Assembly: GCA_018780145.1 (NCBI GenBank)
Contig: JADMKA010000122.1
Coordinates: forward strand, 1-60,899
DNA length: 60,899 bases
Reading direction: 5' to 3'
Source: Vitreoscilla sp.
GTDB taxonomy: Bacteria; Pseudomonadota; Gammaproteobacteria; Burkholderiales; Burkholderiaceae_C
The notes beneath the pieces were generated by a model that made no database searches, was not told the DNA's origin, and saw nothing but the letters and a program-made list of their open reading frames with translations. The translations under genes and the position numbers were made by a program. Of the stretch, positions 7,823 to 16,044 are shown piece after piece (the stretch's first letter is position 1; the number at the start of each line of letters is the position of its first letter).

Positions 7823-8719
7823 GTGCATCGGCTCGCCGGGATCACCGTCGGGCTGCTGCTGTGCGGTGCGGCCCAAGCGGGCTGCCCACCCGAGGGGCAG
7901 GCCCGAGCCAACCTGCTGGCCTTGAAGGCCACCACCCCCGAGCCCTGGGCGGTGGGCGACGAGGCGGCGCGCCGAGCGCTGGCGCTGGGCCTGCTCGGCT
8001 GCCTGGCCGACCCCGACCCGGTGCTGCGCGACGAGCTCGCCTTCGAGGCCCTTTCGCACTGGATGCGGTCGAAGCAACTCCCGCCGGACACCGTGCGCGA
8101 CATCGCAGACCGGTTGCAGCCGCAGCTGATCGCTGCGGATCCGCAGGGCTTCGCGGCGCCCTTTGCCGCCCTGGTGCTGGCCGAGGTGGCCCGCGTCGAC
8201 CGCTTGGCTCCGCTGTTCTCGGCCCACCGGCGCCAGGCGCTGGTCGATGCGGCGGCCGGCTACCTGGCCGGGGTACGCGACTACCGCGGCTTCGACCCGC
8301 GCCAGGGCTGGCGTCACGGCGTCGCGCATGCGGCCGATCTGGCCATGCAGCTCGCGCTCAACCCGCTGCTCGACAAGCCCCAGCTGGACACCTTGTTGCG
8401 CGCCGTCCAGGCCCAGGCGCTGGCCAGCGGCGGGCACAGCTACATCTTCGGCGAGGGCGAGCGCCTGGCCCGGCCGGTGATCTTCGCGGCGCGCCGGGGC
8501 CTGCACAGCGCGGCCGACTGGTCGGGATGGTTCGGCGTCATCGCCGCCGCCGCCGCGCCGGCCCCGGGGCAGGCCACCGACGCCGCGTCGCTGGCCCGCC
8601 TGCACAATGCACGCGAGTTCTTCTGGCCGCTTTACGTCGCGCTGCAAGAGGGGCAGGATGCGGCGCTGCGCGAGCGCCTGCTGCCTGGCGTCCTGGCGGC
8701 GTTGAAAGCCTTGCCCTGA
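7823..8719 (+). CDS. DUF2785 family exported protein
   Basis: A 298-residue protein that starts at a GTG two bases after the paaZ stop. The N-terminus is a signal peptide (HRLAGITVGLLLCGAAQA) followed by Gly-Cys. The rest is helical and matches the DUF2785 pattern, including GWRHGVAHAADLAMQLA at about 160-177. The biochemical role of this family is unknown to me. Tight spacing puts it in the paaZ transcript, but a direct role in phenylacetate metabolism is not indicated. A lipoprotein is possible only if the lipobox were different; the site before Cys is not a classical lipobox. Confidence 0.75.
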   Translation: MHRLAGITVGLLLCGAAQAGCPPEGQARANLLALKATTPEPWAVGDEAARRALALGLLGCLADPDPVLRDELAFEALSHWMRSKQLPPDTVRDIADRLQPQLIAADPQGFAAPFAALVLAEVARVDRLAPLFSAHRRQALVDAAAGYLAGVRDYRGFDPRQGWRHGVAHAADLAMQLALNPLLDKPQLDTLLRAVQAQALASGGHSYIFGEGERLARPVIFAARRGLHSAADWSGWFGVIAAAAAPAPGQATDAASLARLHNAREFFWPLYVALQEGQDAALRERLLPGVLAALKALP

Positions 8720-8747
8720 TCCCGGTTCACCGGACCGCCTGCGCGCC

Positions 8748-8993
8748 ATGAGTGATCTGCCCGACCTGCCACCGACTCCCACCGGCCGCTACCGCCACTA
8801 CAAGGGCGGCGAGTACGAGGTGATCGGTGTGGCGCGCCACAGCGAGACCCTGGAGCCGCTGGTCGTCTACCGGCCGCTCTACAACGCCAGTGGCCTGTGG
8901 GTGCGCCCGCACGCCATGTTCTTCGGCGAGGTCGAGCTGGGCGGGCAGCGCGTGGCGCGCTTCGCCCCGGTGGATCAGGCCAGCCGGGTCTGA
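8748..8993 (+). CDS. DUF1653 domain protein
   Basis: An 81-residue cytoplasmic protein with the complete DUF1653 signature: GRYRHYKGGEYEVIGVARHSETLE, then VVYRPLYNASGLWVRPHAMFF. The family is common and small; function is unknown. It starts 28 bp after the DUF2785 gene on the same strand and is probably cotranscribed. The following 63 bp before the convergent toxin gene show no clear terminator. Confidence 0.85.
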   Translation: MSDLPDLPPTPTGRYRHYKGGEYEVIGVARHSETLEPLVVYRPLYNASGLWVRPHAMFFGEVELGGQRVARFAPVDQASRV

Positions 8994-9056
8994 TCGAAAG
9001 CCTGCTGGGCAACTGCGAGCAGGTGGCGCCGGGACACCGGCATCGGGCGCCCCTCC

Positions 9057-9374
9057 TCAAACCCCGCTCATCACGGCGTCCATGGCATCGCGCAACTCAC
9101 TGGCGTGGTCGGCCAGGCTGGATACGGCGTGACGCAGCAGTCGGGCGTCGATGCCAGCGGCCAGGTGTGGCTGCAAGGCCAGTACCTGCTCCTCGACGAC
9201 AAAGGTCGGTGCCAAGCGGTGAGGCACCTGTGTCAACGTGGCGCCTGCGCGCGACAAGGGCAACACCAGGCGGGTGCGCAAGTCCGCGAGAAGATTGCTC
9301 TGCACGTCAACGACGTAGGGAACCTGCTCACGGGAACGAGCGCTGGGGTTGGGGTAGATGTCGTACTGAGCCAT
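9057..9374 (-). CDS. CcdB family toxin
   Basis: A 105-residue CcdB-type toxin, a family that poisons DNA gyrase. It shows the family N-terminus (AQYDIYPNPSARSREQVPYVVDVQSNLL), the central RLVLPLSRAGA and the C-terminal helix ending MDAVMSGV; CcdB toxicity depends on the C-terminal residues, in E. coli Trp-Gly-Ile. The gene begins three bases after the antitoxin stop and must be cotranscribed with it. In classical ccd modules the antitoxin is also first. Confidence 0.9.
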   Translation of the reverse strand: MAQYDIYPNPSARSREQVPYVVDVQSNLLADLRTRLVLPLSRAGATLTQVPHRLAPTFVVEEQVLALQPHLAAGIDARLLRHAVSSLADHASELRDAMDAVMSGV

Positions 9375-9377
9375 GCA

Positions 9378-9638
9378 TCACCAGGTGCGAAGCTCGTCGC
9401 TCCACACGCCATGTGCGTCGAACTCGGCGTTCTGTGACGCAATCCAGCCAGCGTATTGGCTGCTGAATTGCTGGCGGCGTGCACGCGCGTTCTGCGGGGA
9501 CGTCAGGCGTTGATAGTCTGCATAGGACATCAGCACCGTGTCGGGCTGCCCGGCCTTTTCAACCACCACAGGCGCTTCCTTGGCCTGGAGGCAGAGGGCG
9601 CCGAATCGATTCTTGGCTTCGGTGGCGGTGACACGCAT
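9378..9638 (-). CDS. Hybrid antitoxin: Phd/YefM-like N-terminus with CcdA-like C-terminus
   Basis: Antitoxin for the adjacent CcdB. From the ATG at 9638 it has 86 residues. Residues 1-46 match Phd/YefM (MRVTATEAKNRFGALCLQAK, then VVVEKAGQPDTVLMSYADYQRL), the dimeric DNA-binding fold of phd antitoxins. Residues about 53-86 instead look like the CcdB-wrapping tail of CcdA (IASQNAEFDAHGVWSDELRTW). An earlier ATG at 9680 exists, but it overlaps a -10-like TAAAAT, so 9638 is preferred. The DNA-binding and toxin-binding halves appear to come from different families. Autoregulation through the palindrome at 9673-9689 is likely. Confidence 0.82.
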   Translation of the reverse strand: MRVTATEAKNRFGALCLQAKEAPVVVEKAGQPDTVLMSYADYQRLTSPQNARARRQQFSSQYAGWIASQNAEFDAHGVWSDELRTW

Positions 9639-9672
9639 GGTGGGGCTTTCGTGCGCGACCCGTCGCGCGGCA

Positions 9673-9689
9673 TTGGCCATTTTAGCCAA
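9673..9689 (-). promoter_or_regulatory. Probable antitoxin operator and -10 element
   Basis: Inverted repeat TTGGC-N7-GCCAA centred over a minus-strand TAAAAT (9679-9684) placed about 40 bp before the antitoxin ATG at 9638. The arrangement fits an autorepressed toxin-antitoxin promoter. No good -35 is visible at 17-18 bp. Confidence 0.45.
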
Positions 9690-9705
9690 CACCTGGCAGA
9701 GCCGA

Positions 9706-11265
9706 TCAGCCGTCCGCTCCCAGCCGCGCAGGCGAGAGGTAGTCCGCCAGGAACTCCTCGAAGGTCAGCGTCTCGGCGGCCTCGATCCTGCGCTGCTCGT
9801 CCAGCGAGGCAGCCGCCTCGGCGGCCCAGCGCGCGGGGGCCTCGGCATCCGGCAGGGGCCGTGCCAGCAACTGATCCCGCGTCTGCGCCGACCGGGCGTC
9901 GACGAAGGGCACGAACTCGCCGGCATGCTCGGCGCGCATGGCGGCCAGCACGCGCGCCGATGGCAGGCTGTCCAGGTCGGACAGCGATCGCTGCGCCGCG
10001 GCCAGGGCGTCGCGGTGAGCGGTGTCGCCGCTCAGCTCGTCCAGCAGGTGGGCGATGGGGCCGCACTGGTCCACCAGTTCGCCGGCCCAGTCGGTCAGGC
10101 GCACCGCGCGGCCACCGCGCTCCAGCGTCAGACCGGGCTCGCGGCCACGGGCGGCTGCGAGGTGCTGATTGCGCGCCAGCGCGGCGATCTCGTCGGGGCT
10201 GTCCGGCGGGCTGTCGCTCAGCAGGCAGTGCAGCAGGAAGACGTCGATGAAACGCGCCGTCGACGCGCCGATGCCGACCGGCTCGAACGGATCCAGATCC
10301 ATGCAGCGCACCTCGACGTACTCGACACCGCGTTCGCGCAACGCGTGCAGCGGCCGCTCGCCGGAGCGGATGGTGCGCTTGGGCCGGATGGTGCCGTAGA
10401 ACTCGTTTTCGATCTGCAGCAGGCTGGTCGACAGCTGCCGGTAGCCACCTTGTTCGTCACGCACGCCCAGCGCCTCGTAGGCCGGGTAGGGGCGGGTCAT
10501 GGCGTCCTGCAAGGAGGCCGCGTAGGTCTCCAGCCCGTTGTAGCTGACCGCCAGGCTGGACTGGGCATCGCTCTGGTAGCCGAGCCGGCCCATGCGAAGC
10601 GAGGTGGCGTGCGGCAGGTGCAGGGTGCGCGCACCCAGAGGCTGCAGCCCGTGCGGCTGCCCGGCCACGAAACTGCCGCAAACGGCGGGCGAGGCCCCGA
10701 ACAGCAACAGCAGCAGGAACGAGTGGCGACGGAAGTTGCGGATCAGGGCGAAGTACTCGTCGGTGCCGAGACCCGGAAGCGACCAGTTGTAGTGGATGCC
10801 CGAAATCGTCTGCATGCGCCGGCCATAGCGGTGCGACAGGCCCGTGCGGTAGACGGTCTTGGCGCGGCCGATGTTCGATGTGCCGTACTGGCCGATCGGG
10901 ATCTCGTTGTCCGGCGGCAGCACGCAGGGCATGCTGGACACCCACAGGCGCTCGGCGTCGATCGCGCGGTAGGTGGCCTGGTGGATCTCGGTCAGCTCCG
11001 CCAGGCAGCCTGCCACGCTGCCATGCACGCCGGTGATCAACTCGACCTGGGATTCGCTGAAATCGGTCGTGATGTGGGGGTGGGTCAGGGCCGATCCGAG
11101 CGCTGCCGGATGCGGCGTTCGCACCAGAGCGCCGCCCGGCTGAGCCCGCAGGCTTTCCTTCTCGATGCCGCGACGCATGCCGCGCAGGCGGTCGGGCGCC
11201 AGGGCCCGCAGGCGTTGGGTCAGAAGGGTCACGATGGTGGGGGTGGGTTCGACAGGGAGCGCCAT
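9706..11265 (-). CDS. gshA: Glutamate-cysteine ligase (type 1, proteobacterial)
   Basis: First, ATP-dependent step of glutathione synthesis: gamma-glutamylcysteine from Glu and Cys. The 519-residue length is right for the E. coli-type enzyme. Motifs include GIEKESLR (residues 33-40, ATP/Mg glutamates), TDFSESQVELIT, HYNWSLP and YGTIRPKR. The start ATG fits the homology. The gene is divergent from the peroxidase-P450-hydrolase fusion across 210 bp, and the toxin-antitoxin pair lies directly downstream on the same strand. A glutathione reductase gene is also present in the window at 37050-38420 but is not linked to it. Confidence 0.95.
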   Translation of the reverse strand: MALPVEPTPTIVTLLTQRLRALAPDRLRGMRRGIEKESLRAQPGGALVRTPHPAALGSALTHPHITTDFSESQVELITGVHGSVAGCLAELTEIHQATYRAIDAERLWVSSMPCVLPPDNEIPIGQYGTSNIGRAKTVYRTGLSHRYGRRMQTISGIHYNWSLPGLGTDEYFALIRNFRRHSFLLLLLFGASPAVCGSFVAGQPHGLQPLGARTLHLPHATSLRMGRLGYQSDAQSSLAVSYNGLETYAASLQDAMTRPYPAYEALGVRDEQGGYRQLSTSLLQIENEFYGTIRPKRTIRSGERPLHALRERGVEYVEVRCMDLDPFEPVGIGASTARFIDVFLLHCLLSDSPPDSPDEIAALARNQHLAAARGREPGLTLERGGRAVRLTDWAGELVDQCGPIAHLLDELSGDTAHRDALAAAQRSLSDLDSLPSARVLAAMRAEHAGEFVPFVDARSAQTRDQLLARPLPDAEAPARWAAEAAASLDEQRRIEAAETLTFEEFLADYLSPARLGADG

Positions 11266-11410
11266 TGGAAGGCAAATGCGTGACCGGAGCGTGGCAAGGG
11301 GGATTCGGGCTTGTGCTAGCCAAGAAACTATAGGCCACGCCGCCGATTCCCGCCCGATCCCCAGACATGAGGATGTTTAGGAGGGTTCGGATGCGGCCAC
11401 TCCGGGCCAT

Positions 11411-11430
11411 GCCTTGCGCCGCGCCAAGGC
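11411..11430 (+). other. Leader hairpin before the peroxidase-P450-hydrolase gene
   Basis: Perfect six-base stem GCCTTG/CAAGGC with an eight-base GC-rich loop, 46 bp upstream of the start codon at 11476. The 210-bp divergent region 11266-11475 otherwise shows no consensus promoter. The hairpin could affect translation, but evidence is limited to the inverted repeat. Confidence 0.35.
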
Positions 11431-11475
11431 GGCGGCACAGAATCATCTGGTAACACCGGCCTGGGGAGGAGCGGG

Positions 11476-14400
11476 ATGCGCAAGGAACTGATCGTCAAAT
11501 CCAAGACGCTGGTGGGCTCGACCGATCTGACGCTGCTGGCGCCAATGAAGCTGGGCCTGGTGCCGTCGCTCGATGCGGTGACCTACAAGACGCGCGTCAA
11601 GCGCCTGCTGAAGACGCTGAACCTGGGCCGCACCTCGGCGCACGAGTACGCGCTGCTGCGCCCCTTCTCCGACGCGGTGGAGCGCGTGGGCAAGATCCAG
11701 TCGGTGCGGGTGGCGGTGGTGGAGCCGGCCGATGGCGGGCGTGATCAGGTGCTGCTGGCGGTGACCTTCGACGGCACCTGGGAGTCCTACATCCGGGTGC
11801 TGTGGCAGAAGGTCGGCACGCTGCTGGATGTGATCTTCTGCAACACCGAGGGCTACGTCAGCGCCTACGACCACAGTTTCGACGAATGGGCGGCCTGGGT
11901 GCGCAGCGTGCAGATCGAGACCAACTTCTTCTATGGCATGCCCGGCCTGAGCGTGGACGACGTGCAGTACCTGCGCGGCGAGGAGCGCCGGCACCGGGCC
12001 GAGCCGGCGCGCCTCGTCGATCCGGCCGACCCCACCACGCTGCGCAGCGCCGACCTCGCCGCCACCCGTGCCAGCAACCAGACCGCCGAGGCGCAGGCCT
12101 GGGCGATGGCGCGCCACCTGTCGCCCGAGGCGGTGGCCGAGACGGTGCGCCTCGCCCTGCAATCCCTCTCGGTGGTGCATCGCCTGACGGCGCTCTACCT
12201 GCCCGGCGAGGACGATGGCCGCTACCTGCACCGCGCGGCGCGTGAGCTGCTGCTGGAGTTCGTCCGCCTGAAGGAGGACACCCACCTGATCGACGGCCTG
12301 CTGGTGGCGGCCCGGAAGCGCTTCGCCGAACCGCTGGATTGGCTCTGGGCGCTGCCATCGGGCCGGGAGCTGGTGGCCCCCGCAACCGGCATCCCCACCG
12401 GCGCCCTCGCCAACGTGCAGGGCGGCATCGTGCACCCCTATGCACGCTCCACGCATGGCTGCCTGTTGATGCTGGGCTTCGAGACGCCCGGCGCGTTGGC
12501 CAATTTCATCGCGGCCTTCCCGCCCACGCCGGAGGGCGCGGCGAAGTCGGTCGGAGACACCTGCCTCAACATCGCGTTCACGCTGGAGGGCCTGCGCCTG
12601 GCCGGCTTGAGCGAGTCGCGGCTCGGCTACTTCCCGACCGAGTTCCGTGAAGGCATGGCCGCGCGCGCCAGCATGCTGGGAGACTTCCGCCACAACCACC
12701 CGCGGCGCTGGCGCATGCCGCTGCGTTGGCCGAAGCTGGAGGCGACCGACGACCACCAATCCGGCGAGGAGCACATCGAGTGGGCCGCGGTGCACCTGGT
12801 CGTCCAGTTGCGCACCGACGCCGGTGCGTCCAGCGACCTGCCGCTCACCGACGCCAAGCACCCCTTGCGCGCCGACATCGCGGCCATCGAGGCGCTGCCG
12901 GGCGTGACGCTGCTGAGCGCGCAGCCCATGGTCCGCCGGTACTTCGAGCTCCAGGACGCCAAGGGACAGAAGGCACGCGAGATCGTCCGCGAGCACTTCG
13001 GTTTTGCTGATGGCTTGTCCGACCCCGATTTCGACGCCAGCACGCCGGGCGATGTCTACGACAACCGCACGCCGCTGGGCGAGGTGCTGCTCGGCCGCGC
13101 GAACCAGGCCGATGCGGCGCCGGACGTGCGCTGGTCGGCGGACCAGCGCGCCCTGCTGTCCGACGGCAGCTTCCTGGTGGTTCGCAAGCTGCGGCAGGAT
13201 GTGCCGGCCCTCGAGGCGGCGGTCGCCCAGGCGGTGGGCGCCACGGGTCTGCCCCGCGACAAGATCCTGGCCAAGATGATGGGGCGCGGGCTCGATGGCG
13301 AGCCGCTGATGCCGGTGCGAGATCCACAGTTGCAGCCCAATGATTTCGACTACGGTGCCGACGCGCAAGGGCAACGCTGCCCGTTCCACTCGCATGTCCG
13401 CCGCGCCAACCCGCGCAGCCTCGCCGACCCCGAGGTGCCCATGCCGGCGGGCGGCCGCTTTCCCCGCCTGGTGCGGCGTGGCATGTCCTACGGCCCGCGT
13501 GTCGGCACCTCGGCGGCGGCGCAGGAGCGCGGCCTGGTCTTCATGGCCTACAACGCGAGCATCGCCGAGCAGTTCGAGGTGGTGCAGCGCTGGCTGACCG
13601 GCGGCAACAGCAGCGGCGGCTTCTCGGGCCAGAGCGACCCCTTCCTGGGCGTGGCGGAGATCGGCCGCAAGCGGCACTTCCGGTTCGAGGAGGGCGGGCG
13701 CACGCACTCGATCGCGCTGGACGGCAACGAGATGCCACTGCAGGGCGCGCGCCCGTTCGTGCGGCTCGAATGGGGGGCCTATCTCTTCGTGCCATCGCTC
13801 AGCGCGCTGAAGCGGCTGGGGGCGGAGGCGGCTGCCGTGTCCGCGGCGCCCGCGCCGGTGTGGTCCGCTGACCGGGGCCTGCGCCACATCGAGGCGCTGG
13901 AGGCCCGGCAGGTGGCCGAAGGCGAGGAGGCGGCGCGCCTGGGTTGGAAGGCCCTTCTGGAAGACCCGCAGTCGCAGGAGGATTTCGTCGCCGCGGATGC
14001 CTGGGCCGCGATCCGCGAGCACCGCGGGGGCGCGTTGCGCACACCCTATGGCGTGCTGGTGGCCGATCGTGCGCTGGTGCTGCAAGCCTTTGCCAACCGC
14101 GCCGGCGATTTCAGCGTCAGCGGCTACCACGAGCGCATGCTGGGCTCGCTGGGCGAGATCTACCTGGGGCTCGACGACCAGGGCCCCGGCTGCCCGTACC
14201 GCGCGCAATCCGATGCCAGCAACCGGGCGATCGGCGAGATCGGTGTCAATCAGGCCTTCGACCTGGCCCGTGGCCTGGCCCGCGACGCGCTGGCCGGCAT
14301 GGTGCGCGACGAGTTCAACCTGGCCGCGATCACCGGGCGCGGGCGGTGGGAACTCAACCTGAACCTGAAGGAGATCGTCGATCCGGTGATCCAGGGCTTG

Positions 14401-16044
14401 TGCCAGGCCTGGTTCGGCCTGCCCGAGGGGGCCGGCGAGTTCACGCCCGGGCCGGCGCGCTGGGATTGGGACCCGGCCACGCCGCCGCGCTGCCCCGGGA
14501 ACTACGGCGCGCCATCGCGCTACCTCTTCCAGCCCCAACCGGGTGCCGAGGTGGCGGCCTACGGTCGGCTCTACGGCCAGCGGCTCACCGAGGCCATGAC
14601 GGCCTACGTCCGCCGCTGCCAGACGGTCGGCCCGGCGCCCACCGCACCGGTGGCCCAGGCCATCTTCGGCATGCCCGGTGCCAGCGCGGACCCGGGCCTG
14701 GTGGCCCGCACCATGGTGGGGGCGATGATGGGCTTCATCCCCACGGTGGACGGCACGTTGCGGCTGGTGCTCAACGAGTGGCTGCGTGATGGCGACTTCT
14801 GGTCGCTGCGGGCGCAGCTGGGGCAGGACGCGTCGAAGAACACCTGGGCGCGCGTCGAGCCGCTGGTCGCGCCGGTGCTCGCCCGGGCGATGCAGCTGCG
14901 CCCGATGCCGGAGCTGGTGTGGCGCACGGCGCGCCGCACCACCACCCTGGGCCCGGTCACCGTGCAGGCCGGCGAGCGGGTGGTGCTGGCCATCGTCTCG
15001 GCCACGCAGCAGGCCTTGGCGGAGGGGCGGCCCGATCTCTCTCCCATCTTCGGCGGCTACCGGGAGGCCGAACCGTTCTCGCACGCCTGCCCGGGCTATG
15101 CAGCGGCCATGGGGGTGCTGCTGGGCACGCTCACCGCCGTGCTCGAAGCCAACTGGACGATGCGCCCGAGCCCGGCCCCGCTGGCCTTGACGCTGGAGGG
15201 CGCCTTGCCGGTGGCGGCGGCGGCGGCCGCGCCGTCCGGCAGGCCGGCCTATACCCCCTCCCAGAAGGCCCCTCCGGCCCGACGGGGGGTGCTGCTGGCC
15301 GAGGGCGACTCCTGGTTCGACTTCTGGATGCGGGAAGGCAAGCCGCTGTCGTCCAATTTGCTGCGGCCGCTGGACGAGCTGCATGGCTTCGACATCGTCG
15401 AGGTGGCCGATGCGGGCGACACCCTGGAGGCGATGACCCATCCGCGCCAGCTCGACGCCTTTGCCGTTCAGCTGCGGCGCCTCAAGGGCATGGGCCGGCG
15501 CCCGGTGGGCATCCTGCTGTCGGGCGGCGGCAACGATGTCGTGCACCCGATGCTGGCCAGCCTGCTGAACCCGGCGGCGGGCGCGGCAGGTGTGCTGAAC
15601 ACCGCGGCGGTGACGGCGTTCATCGACACCCTGGAGCGCCACCTGCGGATCGTGCTGGGCCGGTTCGTCGAGGAGCGGCGACGCCACTTCGACGACAAGC
15701 CGCCTATCCTGCTGCACGGCTACGACCACCCGGTGCCCGATGGCCGATGGCTGTTCGGCCCCCCGAAGAACCCGTTCTCGTGGCTCTACAGCAGCTTCAA
15801 GTCAAAGGGCTGGGGCGACGATGCCCAGGCGGCCCTGCGCCAGCAGGCGATGAAGGACCTGATCGACGCGCTCAACCGAAGGCAGATCAAGGTAGCGGCC
15901 AGTTTCCCGAACGTGCACCATGTGGACCTGCGCGGGACCTTGGCGCAGGCCTTTCAAGACCACCGCGACGGCTGGGCCAACGAACTCCACCCCAGCGATG
16001 CGGGCTATGCCCTGCTGGCTGAGAAGATCGCCGCCGCTATCTAG
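11476..16044 (+). CDS. DyP-type peroxidase / cytochrome P450-like / SGNH hydrolase triple fusion
   Basis: A 1522-residue cytoplasmic protein (no signal peptide) with strong ribosome site GGGGAGGAG. Residues 1-290 are an unassigned region with a ferredoxin-like stretch (LLAVTFDGTWESYI). Residues 305-775 are a DyP peroxidase: GFADG motif 509-513, proximal heme His640 in SHVRRANPR, RRGMSYG at 667 and ERGLVFMAYNASIAEQFE. Residues 800-1230 look like a P450, with heme-ligand Cys1205 in FSHACPGYAAAMG and an I-helix-like VGAMMGFIPTVDG. The EXXR position reads RAMQ (1137-1140). Residues 1270-1522 are an SGNH hydrolase: GDSW (Ser1279), GGGND (1350-1354), NELHP (His1505). The order suggests oxidation of a lipid-like substrate followed by ester cleavage, by analogy to peroxidase-P450 oxylipin enzymes; this is inference. 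Its stop overlaps that of the convergent gene (CTAG). Confidence 0.85.
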   Translation: MRKELIVKSKTLVGSTDLTLLAPMKLGLVPSLDAVTYKTRVKRLLKTLNLGRTSAHEYALLRPFSDAVERVGKIQSVRVAVVEPADGGRDQVLLAVTFDGTWESYIRVLWQKVGTLLDVIFCNTEGYVSAYDHSFDEWAAWVRSVQIETNFFYGMPGLSVDDVQYLRGEERRHRAEPARLVDPADPTTLRSADLAATRASNQTAEAQAWAMARHLSPEAVAETVRLALQSLSVVHRLTALYLPGEDDGRYLHRAARELLLEFVRLKEDTHLIDGLLVAARKRFAEPLDWLWALPSGRELVAPATGIPTGALANVQGGIVHPYARSTHGCLLMLGFETPGALANFIAAFPPTPEGAAKSVGDTCLNIAFTLEGLRLAGLSESRLGYFPTEFREGMAARASMLGDFRHNHPRRWRMPLRWPKLEATDDHQSGEEHIEWAAVHLVVQLRTDAGASSDLPLTDAKHPLRADIAAIEALPGVTLLSAQPMVRRYFELQDAKGQKAREIVREHFGFADGLSDPDFDASTPGDVYDNRTPLGEVLLGRANQADAAPDVRWSADQRALLSDGSFLVVRKLRQDVPALEAAVAQAVGATGLPRDKILAKMMGRGLDGEPLMPVRDPQLQPNDFDYGADAQGQRCPFHSHVRRANPRSLADPEVPMPAGGRFPRLVRRGMSYGPRVGTSAAAQERGLVFMAYNASIAEQFEVVQRWLTGGNSSGGFSGQSDPFLGVAEIGRKRHFRFEEGGRTHSIALDGNEMPLQGARPFVRLEWGAYLFVPSLSALKRLGAEAAAVSAAPAPVWSADRGLRHIEALEARQVAEGEEAARLGWKALLEDPQSQEDFVAADAWAAIREHRGGALRTPYGVLVADRALVLQAFANRAGDFSVSGYHERMLGSLGEIYLGLDDQGPGCPYRAQSDASNRAIGEIGVNQAFDLARGLARDALAGMVRDEFNLAAITGRGRWELNLNLKEIVDPVIQGLCQAWFGLPEGAGEFTPGPARWDWDPATPPRCPGNYGAPSRYLFQPQPGAEVAAYGRLYGQRLTEAMTAYVRRCQTVGPAPTAPVAQAIFGMPGASADPGLVARTMVGAMMGFIPTVDGTLRLVLNEWLRDGDFWSLRAQLGQDASKNTWARVEPLVAPVLARAMQLRPMPELVWRTARRTTTLGPVTVQAGERVVLAIVSATQQALAEGRPDLSPIFGGYREAEPFSHACPGYAAAMGVLLGTLTAVLEANWTMRPSPAPLALTLEGALPVAAAAAAPSGRPAYTPSQKAPPARRGVLLAEGDSWFDFWMREGKPLSSNLLRPLDELHGFDIVEVADAGDTLEAMTHPRQLDAFAVQLRRLKGMGRRPVGILLSGGGNDVVHPMLASLLNPAAGAAGVLNTAAVTAFIDTLERHLRIVLGRFVEERRRHFDDKPPILLHGYDHPVPDGRWLFGPPKNPFSWLYSSFKSKGWGDDAQAALRQQAMKDLIDALNRRQIKVAASFPNVHHVDLRGTLAQAFQDHRDGWANELHPSDAGYALLAEKIAAAI

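Noticed and set aside
11266-11475. Sigma70 promoters in the gshA/peroxidase-fusion divergent region
   Set aside because: TTGTGC and TATAGG-like hexamers occur, but their spacing (12 bp) is not acceptable.
11443-15729. A 1428-codon open frame on the minus strand antisense to the peroxidase fusion
   Set aside because: It is low-complexity, His/Arg/Gln/Gly-rich and shadows a well-supported coding frame; very high GC content makes such long antisense frames common.
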